Source: Clavelina lepadiformis (taxonomy: Eukaryota; Chordata; Ascidiacea; Aplousobranchia; Clavelinidae). Taken from it: a DNA stretch of 64,000 nucleotides. The translations under genes were made by a program, and so were the position numbers. The notes under the pieces were generated by a model. It made no database searches and had not been told where the DNA came from. It saw nothing but the letters and a program-made list of their open reading frames with translations. Shown in pieces: positions 40,620 through 52,255 of this stretch (positions are counted from its first letter, which is position 1; each line of letters starts with the position of its first letter). The stretch is from NCBI RefSeq assembly GCF_947623445.1, contig NC_135242.1:7812001-7876000 (forward strand), written 5' to 3'.

Positions 40620-43600
40620 TTATGCTTTAATCGCGCTACCGTCACTTGAAAGTTGTAAAAAGTTTGTGACTGCCATTACTTCAGTGCTAGATGGGGATCT
40701 TTCACTTGCCACAACCGCTTTCTTGCCGAAATCTTGCGCCTGTAAGTTGAAAATGGATCATCAAACAGTCAATTTTATCGAAGAAATAACAAAACCACAA
40801 GCATTGAAAAAAGACCGACGGCCTAATGGGTTACGATGAGAAAAAAATCGATAATGTACAGTAGTTATTGCTATTATGGAATTATTTAGAGCATTAAATT
40901 AACTGTGGCAGTGAAGATGCTCATTTTGCAATACCAGAACTCGAACCCTACCAAACATGTCCGTAAAACGATGGATAAACTCGTGCTTACCCTGGGAATA
41001 TCGTCAAGGATGAAATATAACATACTGAGTGTGTGACATATCTTTGATATGCTGGCAAAACTTTGTTTTGGGGATTGTTCTCGCATATCCAAGATCGCGT
41101 TCAACATCTGAACTGCTTCGGATTCTTGGGCTTCGTCTGTATTTTGCAAAATAAATCTAATGGAACTTAAGTAATTACCAGGTTAACAATTGAAAATCGA
41201 TTAGAAGTCCTGATAAAATTAAAAACAACACAAGCTATTATAATTTTAGAAAATTATAACTGAAGCAGTGGCTTTTGGGTGCAGACGGAAAGCCGCAAGA
41301 TTTTTAAAAATATTTCTACTCATAAAATAAACTAATCCAATATTTCAAAATCATACTAAGTGGTCTGCTTTCAGTTTGTGCCTCTTTTGAATTTGGACCC
41401 AGCAAGTTTGTGTTGGACGGACTACTTGTTTTCCTCTGAACGGCTTCATGCAAAAAGTCAAACCATGTGTCTGTCACCTGACCAGGAAATATATTGTTTT
41501 AAGCATTACCGTTGAGTTAGTTGCATGGTTGAAGTAAATTAATGAAATGTAAGTAGGTTTACACATAATAGCTAACCATTTCATGAGTAAGCATCTTCTC
41601 CATAAAATTATGGTGGTTAGTTAAAGATTCATTTATAGCGAGGCATAATATACCTATATCTTTTGTTTGACAAAACAGTTATATAATTTAGAACATTACA
41701 GTTCAAATTGTGTTGTTAAACTAATACATACTTGAGAATACAAGGAATCAGCAACGTCCATTTTATTTTGCCTGAAAAATACATTCGCCATTTGAAAGTA
41801 GCCACCAGCAACATGGATGTCTGCAGTACCCCATGCTTTACTTGCATGGTAAATCTGTGGTGAAATTAAAAAGAAACAGCCATTGAGTTCAAGTAACAGA
41901 AGAATTTTCCTTCATTATTTTCTCAAAATACATTTCAAATCGTTTCTCCTAGTATGTTGTGCGAAATAATAATGACAGCATTTTAGTTGTTCATAAGTAT
42001 AGCTAGCCACTGTGTCAAGAACATCGTTGATATAGAAATAACTCACATCTTCTGCTAACATTCTTAGAGCGTTTTCATAATCTCCTTTTGCAGCATGTAA
42101 GAGACCAATGTTCCTGTAAAGGTTTGATTTGTTTTCATCGGTTGCATCTAGTGCTTTTAAAACGGTCCACTCTGCTTGAGCCAAGTATTCATCAGCTTGT
42201 GATAACTTTCCGAGACCTGATAAGTTTTAAACCAATAAATTTAATAAACATGGAGATCAGGTATTTAACATTAAAAAAAAAACATATAAATAGATTTATA
42301 TTTAATTTTGCACTACACTTGAAAGTTGATTACCAATACTAGCTTCACCAAGAATGAGATAGGACGGAACTAAATTTACAGAATTCAATCCATGAACATC
42401 AATGCTGAATCTGAAAATAATATAACGTGATTTAATCCGAGAATGTGAACGTTTTATCACAGGTTGTTTATCATACATGATAACAGTGCCAGAACATACC
42501 AAGTATTTAGGATTGTTTGGGGGGGGGGGGGGGGGGTATAAGTTTTCAAAAGTTTGGTCTAAATTCTTAATATGTATGACCAACTCGGCCAAACATAAGC
42601 ATAGCGCAAAAATTTGAGTTTTGACATCTCAAAAAACGCTTTAAAATGCCTCAAAATGAATATGAAAATATTTCATATTTTTACATACACTAGCTGCCAA
42701 TTTTTGGAGTACCATTTTGAAACAATTGCGCCGTGCAAATATACAATTTGTGACGGGCTTTGGCCCAACACCCCTCTCATCTAAATACGCTAGTGCTTAA
42801 AGCTATATTTGTAAACATTACAGAATAACGTCTCTAACAATCTTAAGCCCACATTCTGAACATAAATAATGGACCTTAATGACTGAATTGCAGCAGGAAC
42901 TGCTTGATTGTGCTTTCCTTCAAACAAAAGTTTTCGACTTATTATTCTGGTCAGATCCATCATACTTTTTTGCCGGTATACCAAATCCTTTCGCCTAGTA
43001 AAATATGGTAATAAATCCTCAATACAATATCTACTGAAGCCAATGATTTTTAAAAGTCAATTTTAAAAATAAAACTATTAAGTTAATTGTTGTTAATACG
43101 GTATATATATAATGCAAACAATTCAAAAGTTATCAATAACCTGATTTCTCTCTCTTCAGAAGAGCTCATAAACGGCAATGAACCTTCTAAAGGGATTAAA
43201 AGTTGGCATAGTCTTTCGGTGTGATGTATCCAATCTCGTTGCTGATCAGTGCCACTACATATGTATGAAACAAATTTAAATCCTGTGTAACTTTGGATAT
43301 TAAATTATATATATGGAGTAGTAGAACATAATGCACAGGATTGACTTACGTTTCCTTGAGTATTTCAAGCAGCTTTATTCCAAGAGTCTGGAGCTGATTA
43401 TACTTTGTGTCAATGTCATCTTCTAAGTTTGAGTTCTTCTTTGATCTTAGAAAAATTAAAATTTATAATCAACATTGCCAAATAGCAAACAGCGAAAAAC
43501 AAAAACAAAATCTAGATGCAATATACACAGAGTTCATGTAAATTTAAGTTTTATAATTGCTTTGCAGGTCGTACAAAAGTTTTGATTACACATAATTATT

Positions 43601-44937
43601 ATTTTTTTAATTATGAAAATAATCCAACACAGTATCAACAAGCCCCTCTGTACAATAAACAGTTTTAGACTGTGTTATAAATGCTATTCTGAAACATATG
43701 CATGAATCTGACTTTAGCAACGCTAAAAAGATATGGTTTTAACAACAAGGAGCTACAACATTTTTACCAATTGAAAAATATTTATGGGTTAAATTACTTA
43801 TACTTAAATTAACTATGTGGGTAAAATGGGGCTGCTGGAATACACCCAAAAATTGTTCAATTTTATTGCCTAGTTATCTTTTCGCAGAGTTTTATACACT
43901 TCATAACCAAACTTGCACTAAACTTAAAGGACACTTTCCACATCATGCATAACCTAGTTGCAATGATCGATCACTGAGAGAGACAGTTAATTATTTGCGA
44001 AAGAAAAAAGTCTAGTAAGAGACGTTACAAATGGTCAGTCTTTATTTGTAATTTGCCCCTGATTTGTAATTTGCCAACTGATCCTTATTAGGTCTCTTCC
44101 TGAACCTTTTCTTTCTCTCAATTTACAGACGCATTAAAGCTACGAAAGATGCAAAAAGTATTTGGTGATATTTTAAGCAACCTTAGGTGGGTATGGTGCA
44201 TTTAAAGCTGTGGAAAAACATTAATGGAATTTATTCTAGAAGTCTGCTGCTAGACACCGAAATTGTCTAATTGAAATTAAAAATTTTGAAAACCCTCATT
44301 TTGTTAAAGCTAGGCAAAAGTCAGATTTTTATATCAAAAGTCGCTAAAACGTGAAAGGCTCAGTTAAAGCAACTGGATCGCAATACTGTGATCCAGATTC
44401 GATATCCAGCTTCCCTATCATTGTAATGTTCTCGGTTAAGGCATGAACAAAGCTTACTTCTTTTTACTAGCCTAGGTGAACAGTTCCAAATACGAAAAAT
44501 GTGTCTACAGAATAAATATCAAAAAACAAGTTATTGGAGCTTGTTCATAATGTACAATAACAAGCTCGGTAATGGAACCAAAACATTGAGGAATCATCAA
44601 TAAGTTTAATTTTAGCAAAGAATTGTTAATCTTGTTTGTTTTAAGGGCTAGCTTTGTTCCAAATAAGTGGGTTCAAAGTGCAAAAGTGTTTCAAGTAATG
44701 TTACAATTTGGGTTGCAAGGGTCTAGAATACAAACGCATCACGTGGTCGATAGTTGTGCATTCCTGCATTAAACCCAACATTCGTTTATGCAAAATTTAG
44801 TGCTATATTATCATAGTCTATGTCTACTGAACCGCATACCTTTCTTTAGCTGCTTTCAGCGCACTTTGAATTTTTTGACGGCTTCTTTCTAACTCTTCTC
44901 GAGTTTGGTCCCAATCTTCTTTAGCTTTTTGCGCCAT
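40620..44937 (-). CDS. ZMYND12: ZMYND12, axonemal TPR protein without a recognisable MYND finger
   Basis: ZMYND12 is a TPR-repeat protein of motile cilia and sperm flagella, a partner of TTC29 in axonemes. Ten minus-strand exons: 44937-44840, 43445-43350, 43254-43141, 42994-42875, 42410-42334, 42216-42047, 41854-41732, 41477-41357, 41136-40991, 40739-40620, giving 394 aa (human 365), all phases consistent. Matches include RLCQLLIPLEGSLPF, LLFEGKHNQAVPAAIQSLR, LNSVNLVPSYLILGEASIG, NIGLLHAAKGDYENALRML and the last exon AQDFGKKAVVASERS. The N-terminal 70 or so residues are charged and helical (DQTREELERSRQKIQSALK), probably coiled coil. The zinc-binding cysteines of the vertebrate MYND finger are missing; only the region around RDWIHHTERLC survives. 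Intron 4 has an 18 bp G run. Confidence 0.93.
42519..42536. repeat. G homopolymer, 18 bp
   Basis: An uninterrupted run of 18 G on the plus strand (C on the transcribed sense strand of ZMYND12), in intron 4, about 110 bp upstream of exon 5. Length may be a sequencing estimate. Confidence 0.9.
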
Positions 44938-47900
44938 GAAAGATGTTTAAATATATATTTTATCACATTTTAAACGTAGTATAGTATAGCCAGATAACTT
45001 AATTTCTCAGAACCCTACTCACGGCCATAAATACGACAAATGTTAGCCTTGTAGCCGAGACTTAGTAAAATTAAGCAAAATTTTGCAGATTACGTGTAGC
45101 CTCTAAGCTTAAGCTAAAACTGAGTAATTATCATATTTTGGGCTTATATGAGTATAACATGGTTATCTTTGGGCTAAAATTTATTCTACTTTACAGAACA
45201 CTACACGAATTCTCATGCGAAACACATATTCCTGTTCTTGGCTGGAGTCTCGAGAAAAACTTTGATGTCGCTAGTGGCGCTGTTTACCCTGCGCTTGTTC
45301 GTTTCGATAACAACGTTAAAGGTAAAGTGACCAATTTTTGAAGTTAAACTTTTTTACAGTAAAAAATCAATACCCCATTACGAACATTTTCTGCACCTTG
45401 TGAAATTATGGGTATTCCTAAACAACTTCAAACTTGTAAAGCGAAAGTTTTTAACGTTGAAAGCAGCAATAAGGTACTTGTAGCAATGGTATCATGTGAT
45501 TCTATATTCCACTGGGAGTCTGAGACTCATGATATGGTTCACCCAGCATCTGATCGTTCACACAAAACTGTTTTTAAAACTATAAAATTTTAACGAACAA
45601 GCAGAAGTGGGCAGTCGGTACTTTGAACGTATCGTTGGCAACGGTACTTGGCAAAAATGTACAGACGGTTCCGGTATTCGGTACTATTTCAAAAAAGTAG
45701 TTCGGTACTTTGCTGGTGTTTGTTGTACAGCGGATCTTGTTGCAAGTGACATTTTTGCCGATATTATGACCCCCGCTAAAGGTGACTTCAGGTAAAAAAT
45801 GTAAATTCACCCTTTGCAACTTTATTAAACGTTTTCAGATTAAAAAAGAACAAAAGACATTAAATTGGAACTAAGTTTTAATTAAAATAAAGTTTAAAAA
45901 CACTTACTTCACAAAACCTTTAAGTAATTATTTTACAAACACCGAGTACTGGTGTCATGGCAAATTTGAATGAAAGAATGAATTTGAATTTCCAAAAAAA
46001 ATTTGGCATGATATCGGGACCGACTTATATTTCTAGAAAAAAGTAATTCGGTATTTTTGAAAAAAAGTACTCCGGTACAAAAGAACAGTTCAAAAAGTAT
46101 ACCGTCGGTACCGATACATGCTTGGATGCATGATTTGGCGTGACAATAGTTTTGCAGTAATTTTTTTGTATAATGCCACACCAAAATAAATTTAGTTCTA
46201 ATACACATCTTGAATTTAGCTTTCAAACTAAAAAGTTAGAAAAATGCATCTCTCTATCAAAAAATCGTTCTCACTTCTTTACTACCCAGGTTTCAACATG
46301 TTTTAGGAGTACACATTAATTGGCTCGAAATGACTACTATTTCCAGTTAATTGGGCCGAGAAAAATAGATAACATCGTAAAGGTGAGTAAATTTCTATAA
46401 CTCTTATTATCAAATTAAAATGTGGGAATGCCGATTCAAATTTTTTTGGAAGAAACGATTGAAATTTATGGTCGGGTCACTGCATTTTCCATCACACTTG
46501 TAGATTGTTGTTCGACTAGGTTTAATGTTAGTTATATCTAGAATTTGTTGTAATTGCAAAATTTAATCATTTTTGCTTTGTTTTATGTAGGGCCGACCGA
46601 TTTTATTCTTTATATTTTAGATAACTTCGCTGTAATTCATACTTGGCCATCTATTTGGTTTGGATGCTTTAATCCCGCATGTGCGTTGCGTTGATCTTTT
46701 GTTGTTTTGGGTTCGATGATCTTCCTAGGATTCTGCAAGAATGACGAGTGCGGTGGTCAAAAATGCTATGGATGACAACTTAGGTATAAAGTGCGAACAG
46801 CTAAACACCCTAGTGGCGGCAAGGGCCACATTTCAGGCATTTTCTTTTAAGTTCACGTTGTCCTCCTTGATTTGCCTTCATTCGTAGATTGCTCATCTTT
46901 ATATGCCTTTGCGTTTACAACTTTGTTCAGTACTTTACATGATAATAGCCTACGATTATCTGTTTTGGTTTATTTCGGAAAATAGAAGTTTTACCTGCTT
47001 TTTATTTGTTGGCCAATATGCTTGTGTGAAGTAGGCCTAGTTATGCTATCCGAGAAAAACACGCAACCTTCCAGTGAGTCAGATGAAGCATCATGTAGCC
47101 TACTAACATCTTGAAAGAACACAACCTCTTAAAAACATATCTGTAGCCTACTTACTTAACCATGTTTACAAACTCACATTCCATGTTCAAAATATTATCA
47201 CATATACTTTTCATGCAAGAAATATTGATAGATCCTGTTTTTTAATCACAAAAATGATATAACCGCTGACTAATATCCCAAAGATAAGCTGCCAACGGGG
47301 AATTATTTAAAAAATAGGGGCATCTGCCCTCTGAAAGCTCCGTGTGACGCTAACCTAAATGATGTTACAATAATGGGGTAGTTATTTTAACCTGAAGCAA
47401 GAAACCATAAACAACAGTATTTAAGGCCGTGGCCATGGTTAAGTTTTTACGGAGGAAAATATGTTTACTAGACATTGACCATGTTTGTTGCCAGAGTTCC
47501 AAATTTACGGAGGTAAGTGCTTCATTTGCCACAATATAGCTACGGTCTAGGGCTCTAGGCCTTAGTTTTTCATAGAAATATTTAAACGAGAATAGATTTT
47601 AGTAGAACAAATTTTTCTTTTTCGATTTCATTAGTCGTTAAAGTATATACGTTCTGCTAACTGAGCGTATTGTTGGCGTTATGAACTGTTTTTAATTATT
47701 GCTTGATCGATTGTTTGCTAATCTGACTCCATTGATAGCCTTTCATTAACCCCTGATAGCCAGTTAAGCATCACAGTACCAGAACCAAACTGTTAATGTC
47801 TTGAAAAATAATTTATTATTGGTTGTCAATGAAACGGTTAGCCTACTGTTTTCAGAGCACAGAAAAAAGCTCCATTCGGTAGCCTTTAAATCACAGACTG

Positions 47901-48206
47901 ACCATATAGGAAATAACGCATTGACCCAGCAGTAGTACGAATGACGTAATTCAGAAATAATGAAAACCGGGTTACGTATACTAAAAACGGCCAAAATATA
48001 GTGCAGCGCTTGTTAAACACACGAAATAGAACACAAATAACATTGATATTGCCTGAACCGTGTTAATTAGATTTTAAAGTAAAATAAAAAACAGGATTTA
48101 GTTTGGCACTTTAAAGGTTAACTTTATATTTTTTGACGCGAGCTTTCGCAAGCATCTTTCTATTTTAATTTAACTGATTGGAATTTAGAGAAATTATGTT
48201 TTAGTG
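44938..48206. other. Intergenic, upstream of ZMYND12 to Mutator-like element C
   Basis: Holds the ZMYND12 promoter and an unexplained exon-like frame at 45197-45321 (separate entry). Sequences rich in GGTAC/GTACC at 45610-46120 (CGGTACTTTG, CGGTACC) in opposite orientations suggest a degraded inverted-repeat element, but no borders could be fixed. From 46.4 to 48.2 kb nothing is recognised. Confidence 0.4.
45197..45321 (+). other. Exon-like open segment of unknown identity
   Basis: A 125 bp open segment with a good acceptor before it (TTCTACTTTACAG) and a good donor after it (AAAG|GTAAAG). In the long frame it reads HEFSCETHIPVLGWSLEKNF and then DVASGAVYPALVRFDNN. The wording looks protein-like, but I do not recognise the family. 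No partner exons were found with confidence. A second short frame (45408-45593) follows. It could be an orphan exon, a gene fragment or chance. Confidence 0.3.
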
Positions 48207-48552
48207 GGTTCCAGGTCGTTTCAACCCACGGACGATTCAACCTAGGACGATTCAACCCACGGACGATTCAACCCACGGATGATTCAACCCGCGGACCATT
48301 CAACCCACGGACCTTTCAACCCACGGATGATTCAACCCGTGGACAATCCAACCCGCGGACGATTCAACCCACGGACCTTTCAACCCACGGACGATTCAAC
48401 CCGTTTACAATCCAACCCAGGACGATTCAACCCACGGACCTTTCAACCCACGGATGATTCAACCCGTGGACAATCCAACCCAGGACGATTCAACCCACGG
48501 ACGATTTAACCTGAGGACGATTCAACCCACGGACGATTCAACCCATGGACCT
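48207..48552 (+). repeat. Left terminal array of element C
   Basis: About 20 tandem units of 15-17 bp. The main form is CGATTCAACCCACGGA; variants are CCTTTCAACCCACGGA and CAATCCAACCCAGGA. Higher-order blocks (GATTC-CTTTC-GATTC-AATCC) repeat with a period of about four units, so the array grew by multi-unit duplication. Open frames through it encode only low-complexity RFNPRTIQP-type peptides. Confidence 0.93.
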
Positions 48553-49153
48553 TTTACGTACTATTGGCTTAGGTTATCACCAAGTTACTTTGTAGCCAAT
48601 ATTATGAAAGCTAAATAAAGCTAATATGTAGGCCTAAGCTAATATAAAGCTTTTTGTGTTTCCTTTTTTTTCTTTTACCACTTCTTGTTAGCATTGGTTG
48701 TACATCAAAACACTTATTGTTTTCTGCTTTCCAGCAAAACCTTGAATATTGTTGTTTTGCCCTATACAGTACTTTGCGTACATTTCTGTCTGCGGCTCTA
48801 CGCCTGCTATTATTTTTTGTATTGACCCGTGTAGATCGGTTATTATATAAAATGTTCTCCTTTTAGCATTAAGTTAACATTTTTGAAGTTTTTGAAAAGA
48901 CAAAATGCATGATTTAGTTAGCTTTCGACCCACGTACGTAAATGTGTGTATTTATTTTTTTGCATGTACACAAATTACAGATATTTTTATAGACACCTGT
49001 TTATACATCGATTAATTAGAAAGAAAGTTGTTTTATTTACAGGCAAGCTTAAGAACATGAACCTGAGCACAAACACAGCACGTATAAAACACAAGACTGA
49101 AAAGGGTTAATTAATACAAACGGAAGTAGAACAAAGTTACAAACGTTAATTAA

Positions 49154-50026
49154 TTAGCACATATGAGCGATTGCACGCAGATACATCAATTTATCTGGCT
49201 CATTTGCATAAGTGCAAACCTTTGCCGAAAGTCTGTGAGCCAAGTGCGTGTAATATTTGCTTCGTGGTCGGTCTAAATTAACAACTGCTGCGTTTTGAGC
49301 ACCGAGCTGTTGTATCGCGAGATCGCGTTTTATACCGTCCAGAAATGACCAAATGTTCGGATGAGAACACAGTAATAGTGATTTGAGGGCATTGTGAAAC
49401 CCTTCTGTGCAATTTGTTGTTTTGGGCTCGCAAAGTACCGCGTCGTCGTAATGATTCCACAACGAAGGGGGAAATCTAGCCTGTCGTTGATGGCGTCCTG
49501 TTCTTGGACCACGGATATAATTGCTTTCAAAGTAAACTAAAAGATCGTTGCAGGCTACCTCGTCTGGAAATGTGCTGGCAAGTTGTTCAAAAATACTCTC
49601 CAGGTCAGCGACTGCAACAAAAGACAATGCAGACAGCGACTTCACTAACATTTGGAAGATGCCGTCGGTTTCATACCTGGTTTTCAGACCGAGTTCGTTT
49701 ACTTTTCTTAAAACGGACTGAGCCAAATGAAAATAGCAACCGGAAACGGTTGCTGAAGGATATTCAGACCTAAATGCATTTATAGCAGCGATTTCAAAAT
49801 CCAAAAGAATTTTATAGGGCTGTGCCATTGGACGTATAATCCTGAGAGCTTGCAACATCTTTGTATACGTTTCTTGAGACTTGTTGGGCAAGAGAAAGTA
49901 AACTATAGGTCGATAACTGTGTCCAACCTTGCAGTGAATTGTGTACAGCTGGAAGAAGATGCCAGGAACGACGTCGAAAGTTCCGTCTGCGATTGTGACA
50001 TAATAGATGAAAGAAATTGTCGGCAA
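49154..50026 (-). CDS. Mutator-like (MULE) transposase
   Basis: A 290-codon uninterrupted frame. The MULE domain spans residues 1-100: first catalytic Asp in TIADGTFDVVPG (D14), second in KILLDFEIAAINAF (D76), followed by the MULE signature GCYFHLAQSVLRKV (C97, H100). The third acidic residue is in TNCTEGFHNALKSLL (E208). The C-terminus (PDKLMYLRAIAHMC) aligns with the frame in the element at 31.7 kb. Typical MULE proteins have an N-terminal FLYWCH or similar zinc finger and are longer; no such part is recognised upstream, and an intron or decay could explain that. Catalytic residues look intact. Confidence 0.9.
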   Translation of the reverse strand: MPTISFIYYVTIADGTFDVVPGIFFQLYTIHCKVGHSYRPIVYFLLPNKSQETYTKMLQALRIIRPMAQPYKILLDFEIAAINAFRSEYPSATVSGCYFHLAQSVLRKVNELGLKTRYETDGIFQMLVKSLSALSFVAVADLESIFEQLASTFPDEVACNDLLVYFESNYIRGPRTGRHQRQARFPPSLWNHYDDAVLCEPKTTNCTEGFHNALKSLLLCSHPNIWSFLDGIKRDLAIQQLGAQNAAVVNLDRPRSKYYTHLAHRLSAKVCTYANEPDKLMYLRAIAHMC

Positions 50027-50603
50027 CTTAGATCTACCAATGCCACCTAGAGAAGTAATAACTTGTGTATTGTAAAGCTCAAACGGCTATGATTGTTATT
50101 GCATTTTAAAATCAAAAATCTTGCATGTTGCTAACTGAAAAACGCTATACTGATAGTCTCTACACTGTCTACAGCAACTTTCTAATCTAAAGCTGCATTT
50201 AAAATTGACAAAACGCTTTTCTAGTGTTGACTTTTTTCGTTTCTGCGTATTAAGATCGACAACTTGCAGTTTCAAATGCAATGCCTTCACATCGTGACGT
50301 CACCAGACGCGCTGAAAGGCCTTCCCTCTCTTGGTGGCTTTGGTTCTAAGTAGGCCTCTAATTTGGGGCACAGGAATTGTTTGCGGTACAAAAAAAGAGA
50401 AAAACGGAAGAATAATATTACAAAATGGTTACAAAATTACAAGTTTAATAGATTTTGACCTAAAAGAAACAATTTGACCGTATTTTGACCTAACGTAAGA
50501 TTTTGACTTTATATTGGCCTAATAACTTCTATACTACACGTCGTTATAGTGGTAAAGGCGGCATCCGTGCCTGATAACGAACTGCGTAGACGTTTTTGTA
50601 AAT

Positions 50604-51062
50604 GGGTTAAATCGCCCGTGGGTTGAATCGTCCTGGGTTGAATCGTCCGTGGGTTGAATCGTCCGTGGGTTGAAAGGTCCGTGGGTTGAAAGGTCCGTGG
50701 GTTGAATCTTCCGGGGTTGAATCGTCCTGGGTTGAATCTTCCGGGGTTGTATCGTCCTGGGTTGAATCGTCCGTGAGTTGAAAGGTCCGTGGGTTGAATC
50801 GTCCTGTGTTGAATCGTCCGGAGTTGAATGGTCCGTGGGTTGAATCGTCCGCGGGTTGAATCGTCCGCGGGTTGAAAAGTCCGTGGGTTGAATCGTCCGC
50901 GGGTTGAAAAGTCCGTGGGTTGAATGGTCCGCGGGTTGAATCGTCCGCGGGTTGAACCGTCCGTGGGTTGAATCGTCCTGGGTTGAATGGTCCTGGGTTG
51001 AATCGTCCGGGGGTTGAATCGTCCGGGGTTGAATCGTCCGTGGGTTGAATCGTCCGACCACC
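50604..51062 (-). repeat. Right terminal array of element C, inverted
   Basis: About 28 tandem units reading TCGTCCGTGGGTTGAA, with variants AAGGTCCGTGGGTTGA, TCGTCCTGGGTTGAA, TCTTCCGGGGTTGAA and TCGTCCGCGGGTTGAA. It is the inverse of the left array but with different proportions of variants. Confidence 0.93.
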
Positions 51063-51071
51063 GTTTTAGTG

Positions 51072-52255
51072 ATAATTTAATCATGCAGAGTAAGAGTTTG
51101 GGTTTGGGAGATTAGTTTTAAATTTATTTATTATGTGAATATGGTTTGGAAAAAAGAGAATGTCATTTGAAGACTGTATGGAAAGCTTGCATTTTAGCAT
51201 CTTAAGGAGATTTATGCTGAAAAAATTTAGGTTCTATGTTGTATGCTACACCTCTATTACAACTGTAATTATTTTGTCTCACAACAGATTCCTATTTTAA
51301 TAAATGTGCCAATTCTAAAACCATTAGCTTCGCCCTGTCTATTCGTGTCATTGTCAAAAGATGAAACTAAAGGAAGTTTCACTGCACTTGGAATCTTTTT
51401 ATGCGTGTTTTTTTTAAACATTTTGTGATGCCACGACAAATAGGGCGAAGCTGTTATTTGCGGTAGTGGCGTAATGATATTAGCTCCTTCGCTCCGGCAT
51501 GTCATACAAACTTTACATACAGGAATACAGGATTTCATGTTGGAAACTGGCACATACCTTTCTGTTGCAGACTATCCTTGTTGCTGTTTAGATTAGTATT
51601 ATTACGTCTGTAGATTAGTATTCCAAATGGAAATGAATAATGCCAACAAATTATCATAGATCATAATCAACTGATTAAGGCATTATAAAACAGGTTCCAA
51701 ATACTGAAGAACAAGCATGTTTCTGGCCCATACACTCAAAGTAAGGCAGTTTATGCATAGGTCAAGCTTTTAAGGGTAAGTAGTTTGTGAATTGACTGTC
51801 ATTAAACCCTTGAGATTGACCAGCTAAGAATTTATGTTAAATGTGGCCACTAACTAGATTTACTTTTTGCCCATCTCCTACCCATATATTTTCACATACG
51901 GGTACCTGAGTTCAGAAATGAAAAATTTGACAATCTGGTTGCAAATGTGCAAGCAAAAACTAAAATTTAAGCTTTGAATGTGAAAAAGCATTACATACGT
52001 GTTACTCGTAACTGTTACTCATATATATATTTAAAAAACTCCAGTACTGATATGTACCTTATTAGGTCAAAAGCCAGAAAACGCCATGTTTCTCACCCAC
52101 CATTTACCAATTTAAATAGGCTGTAGGTGTTTTTTGTATTCATTTAATGTTGTTTGCTCTGTTTATATAATAGCTCAGATAAAATAAGACCTTAAAATCT
52201 GAAATAAAATCCATCTGAGTTGACTGGAGGAAATTATTCCAAATTTTTGTAAAAT
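51072..52255. other. Intergenic, upstream of CMTM4
   Basis: No gene or element recognised. Overlapping open frames at 51243-51428 and 51269-51553 on opposite strands have no family resemblance. The CMTM4 promoter and 5' UTR must lie toward the right end. Confidence 0.4.

Larger units (their letters stand above)
48207..51062 (-). mobile_element. Mutator-like element C with D-D-E transposase frame and long array-type termini
   Basis: A 2856 bp element flanked by a perfect 9 bp duplication GTTTTAGTG (48198-48206 and 51063-51071). Ends start GGTTCCAGGTCG (left) and GGTGGTCGGACG (right, other strand). The left arm (about 345 bp) and right arm (about 460 bp) are inverted arrays of a 16 bp unit, CGATTCAACCCACGGA. 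Inside lies a minus-strand transposase frame with its D, D and E residues. The region between transposase start and right array (about 580 bp) lacks a recognisable N-terminal zinc finger, so the copy may be incomplete. Confidence 0.93.

Noticed and set aside
40558-40839. Plus-strand frame of 93 codons
   Set aside because: It is the antisense shadow of the last ZMYND12 exon (40739-40620), which fits the family C-terminus and joins in phase.
48207-48552. CRISPR-like regular repeats
   Set aside because: Units are contiguous with no unique spacers, the arrays are inverted at the two ends of a transposon, and the DNA is eukaryotic.
50509-51084. Long open frames (175 and 191 codons) reading RFNPRTIQP-type repeats
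   Set aside because: They run through the right terminal array of the Mutator-like element. A 16 bp repeat cycles through all frames without stops, so the frames follow from the repeat and not from coding selection. The same holds for 48279-48509.
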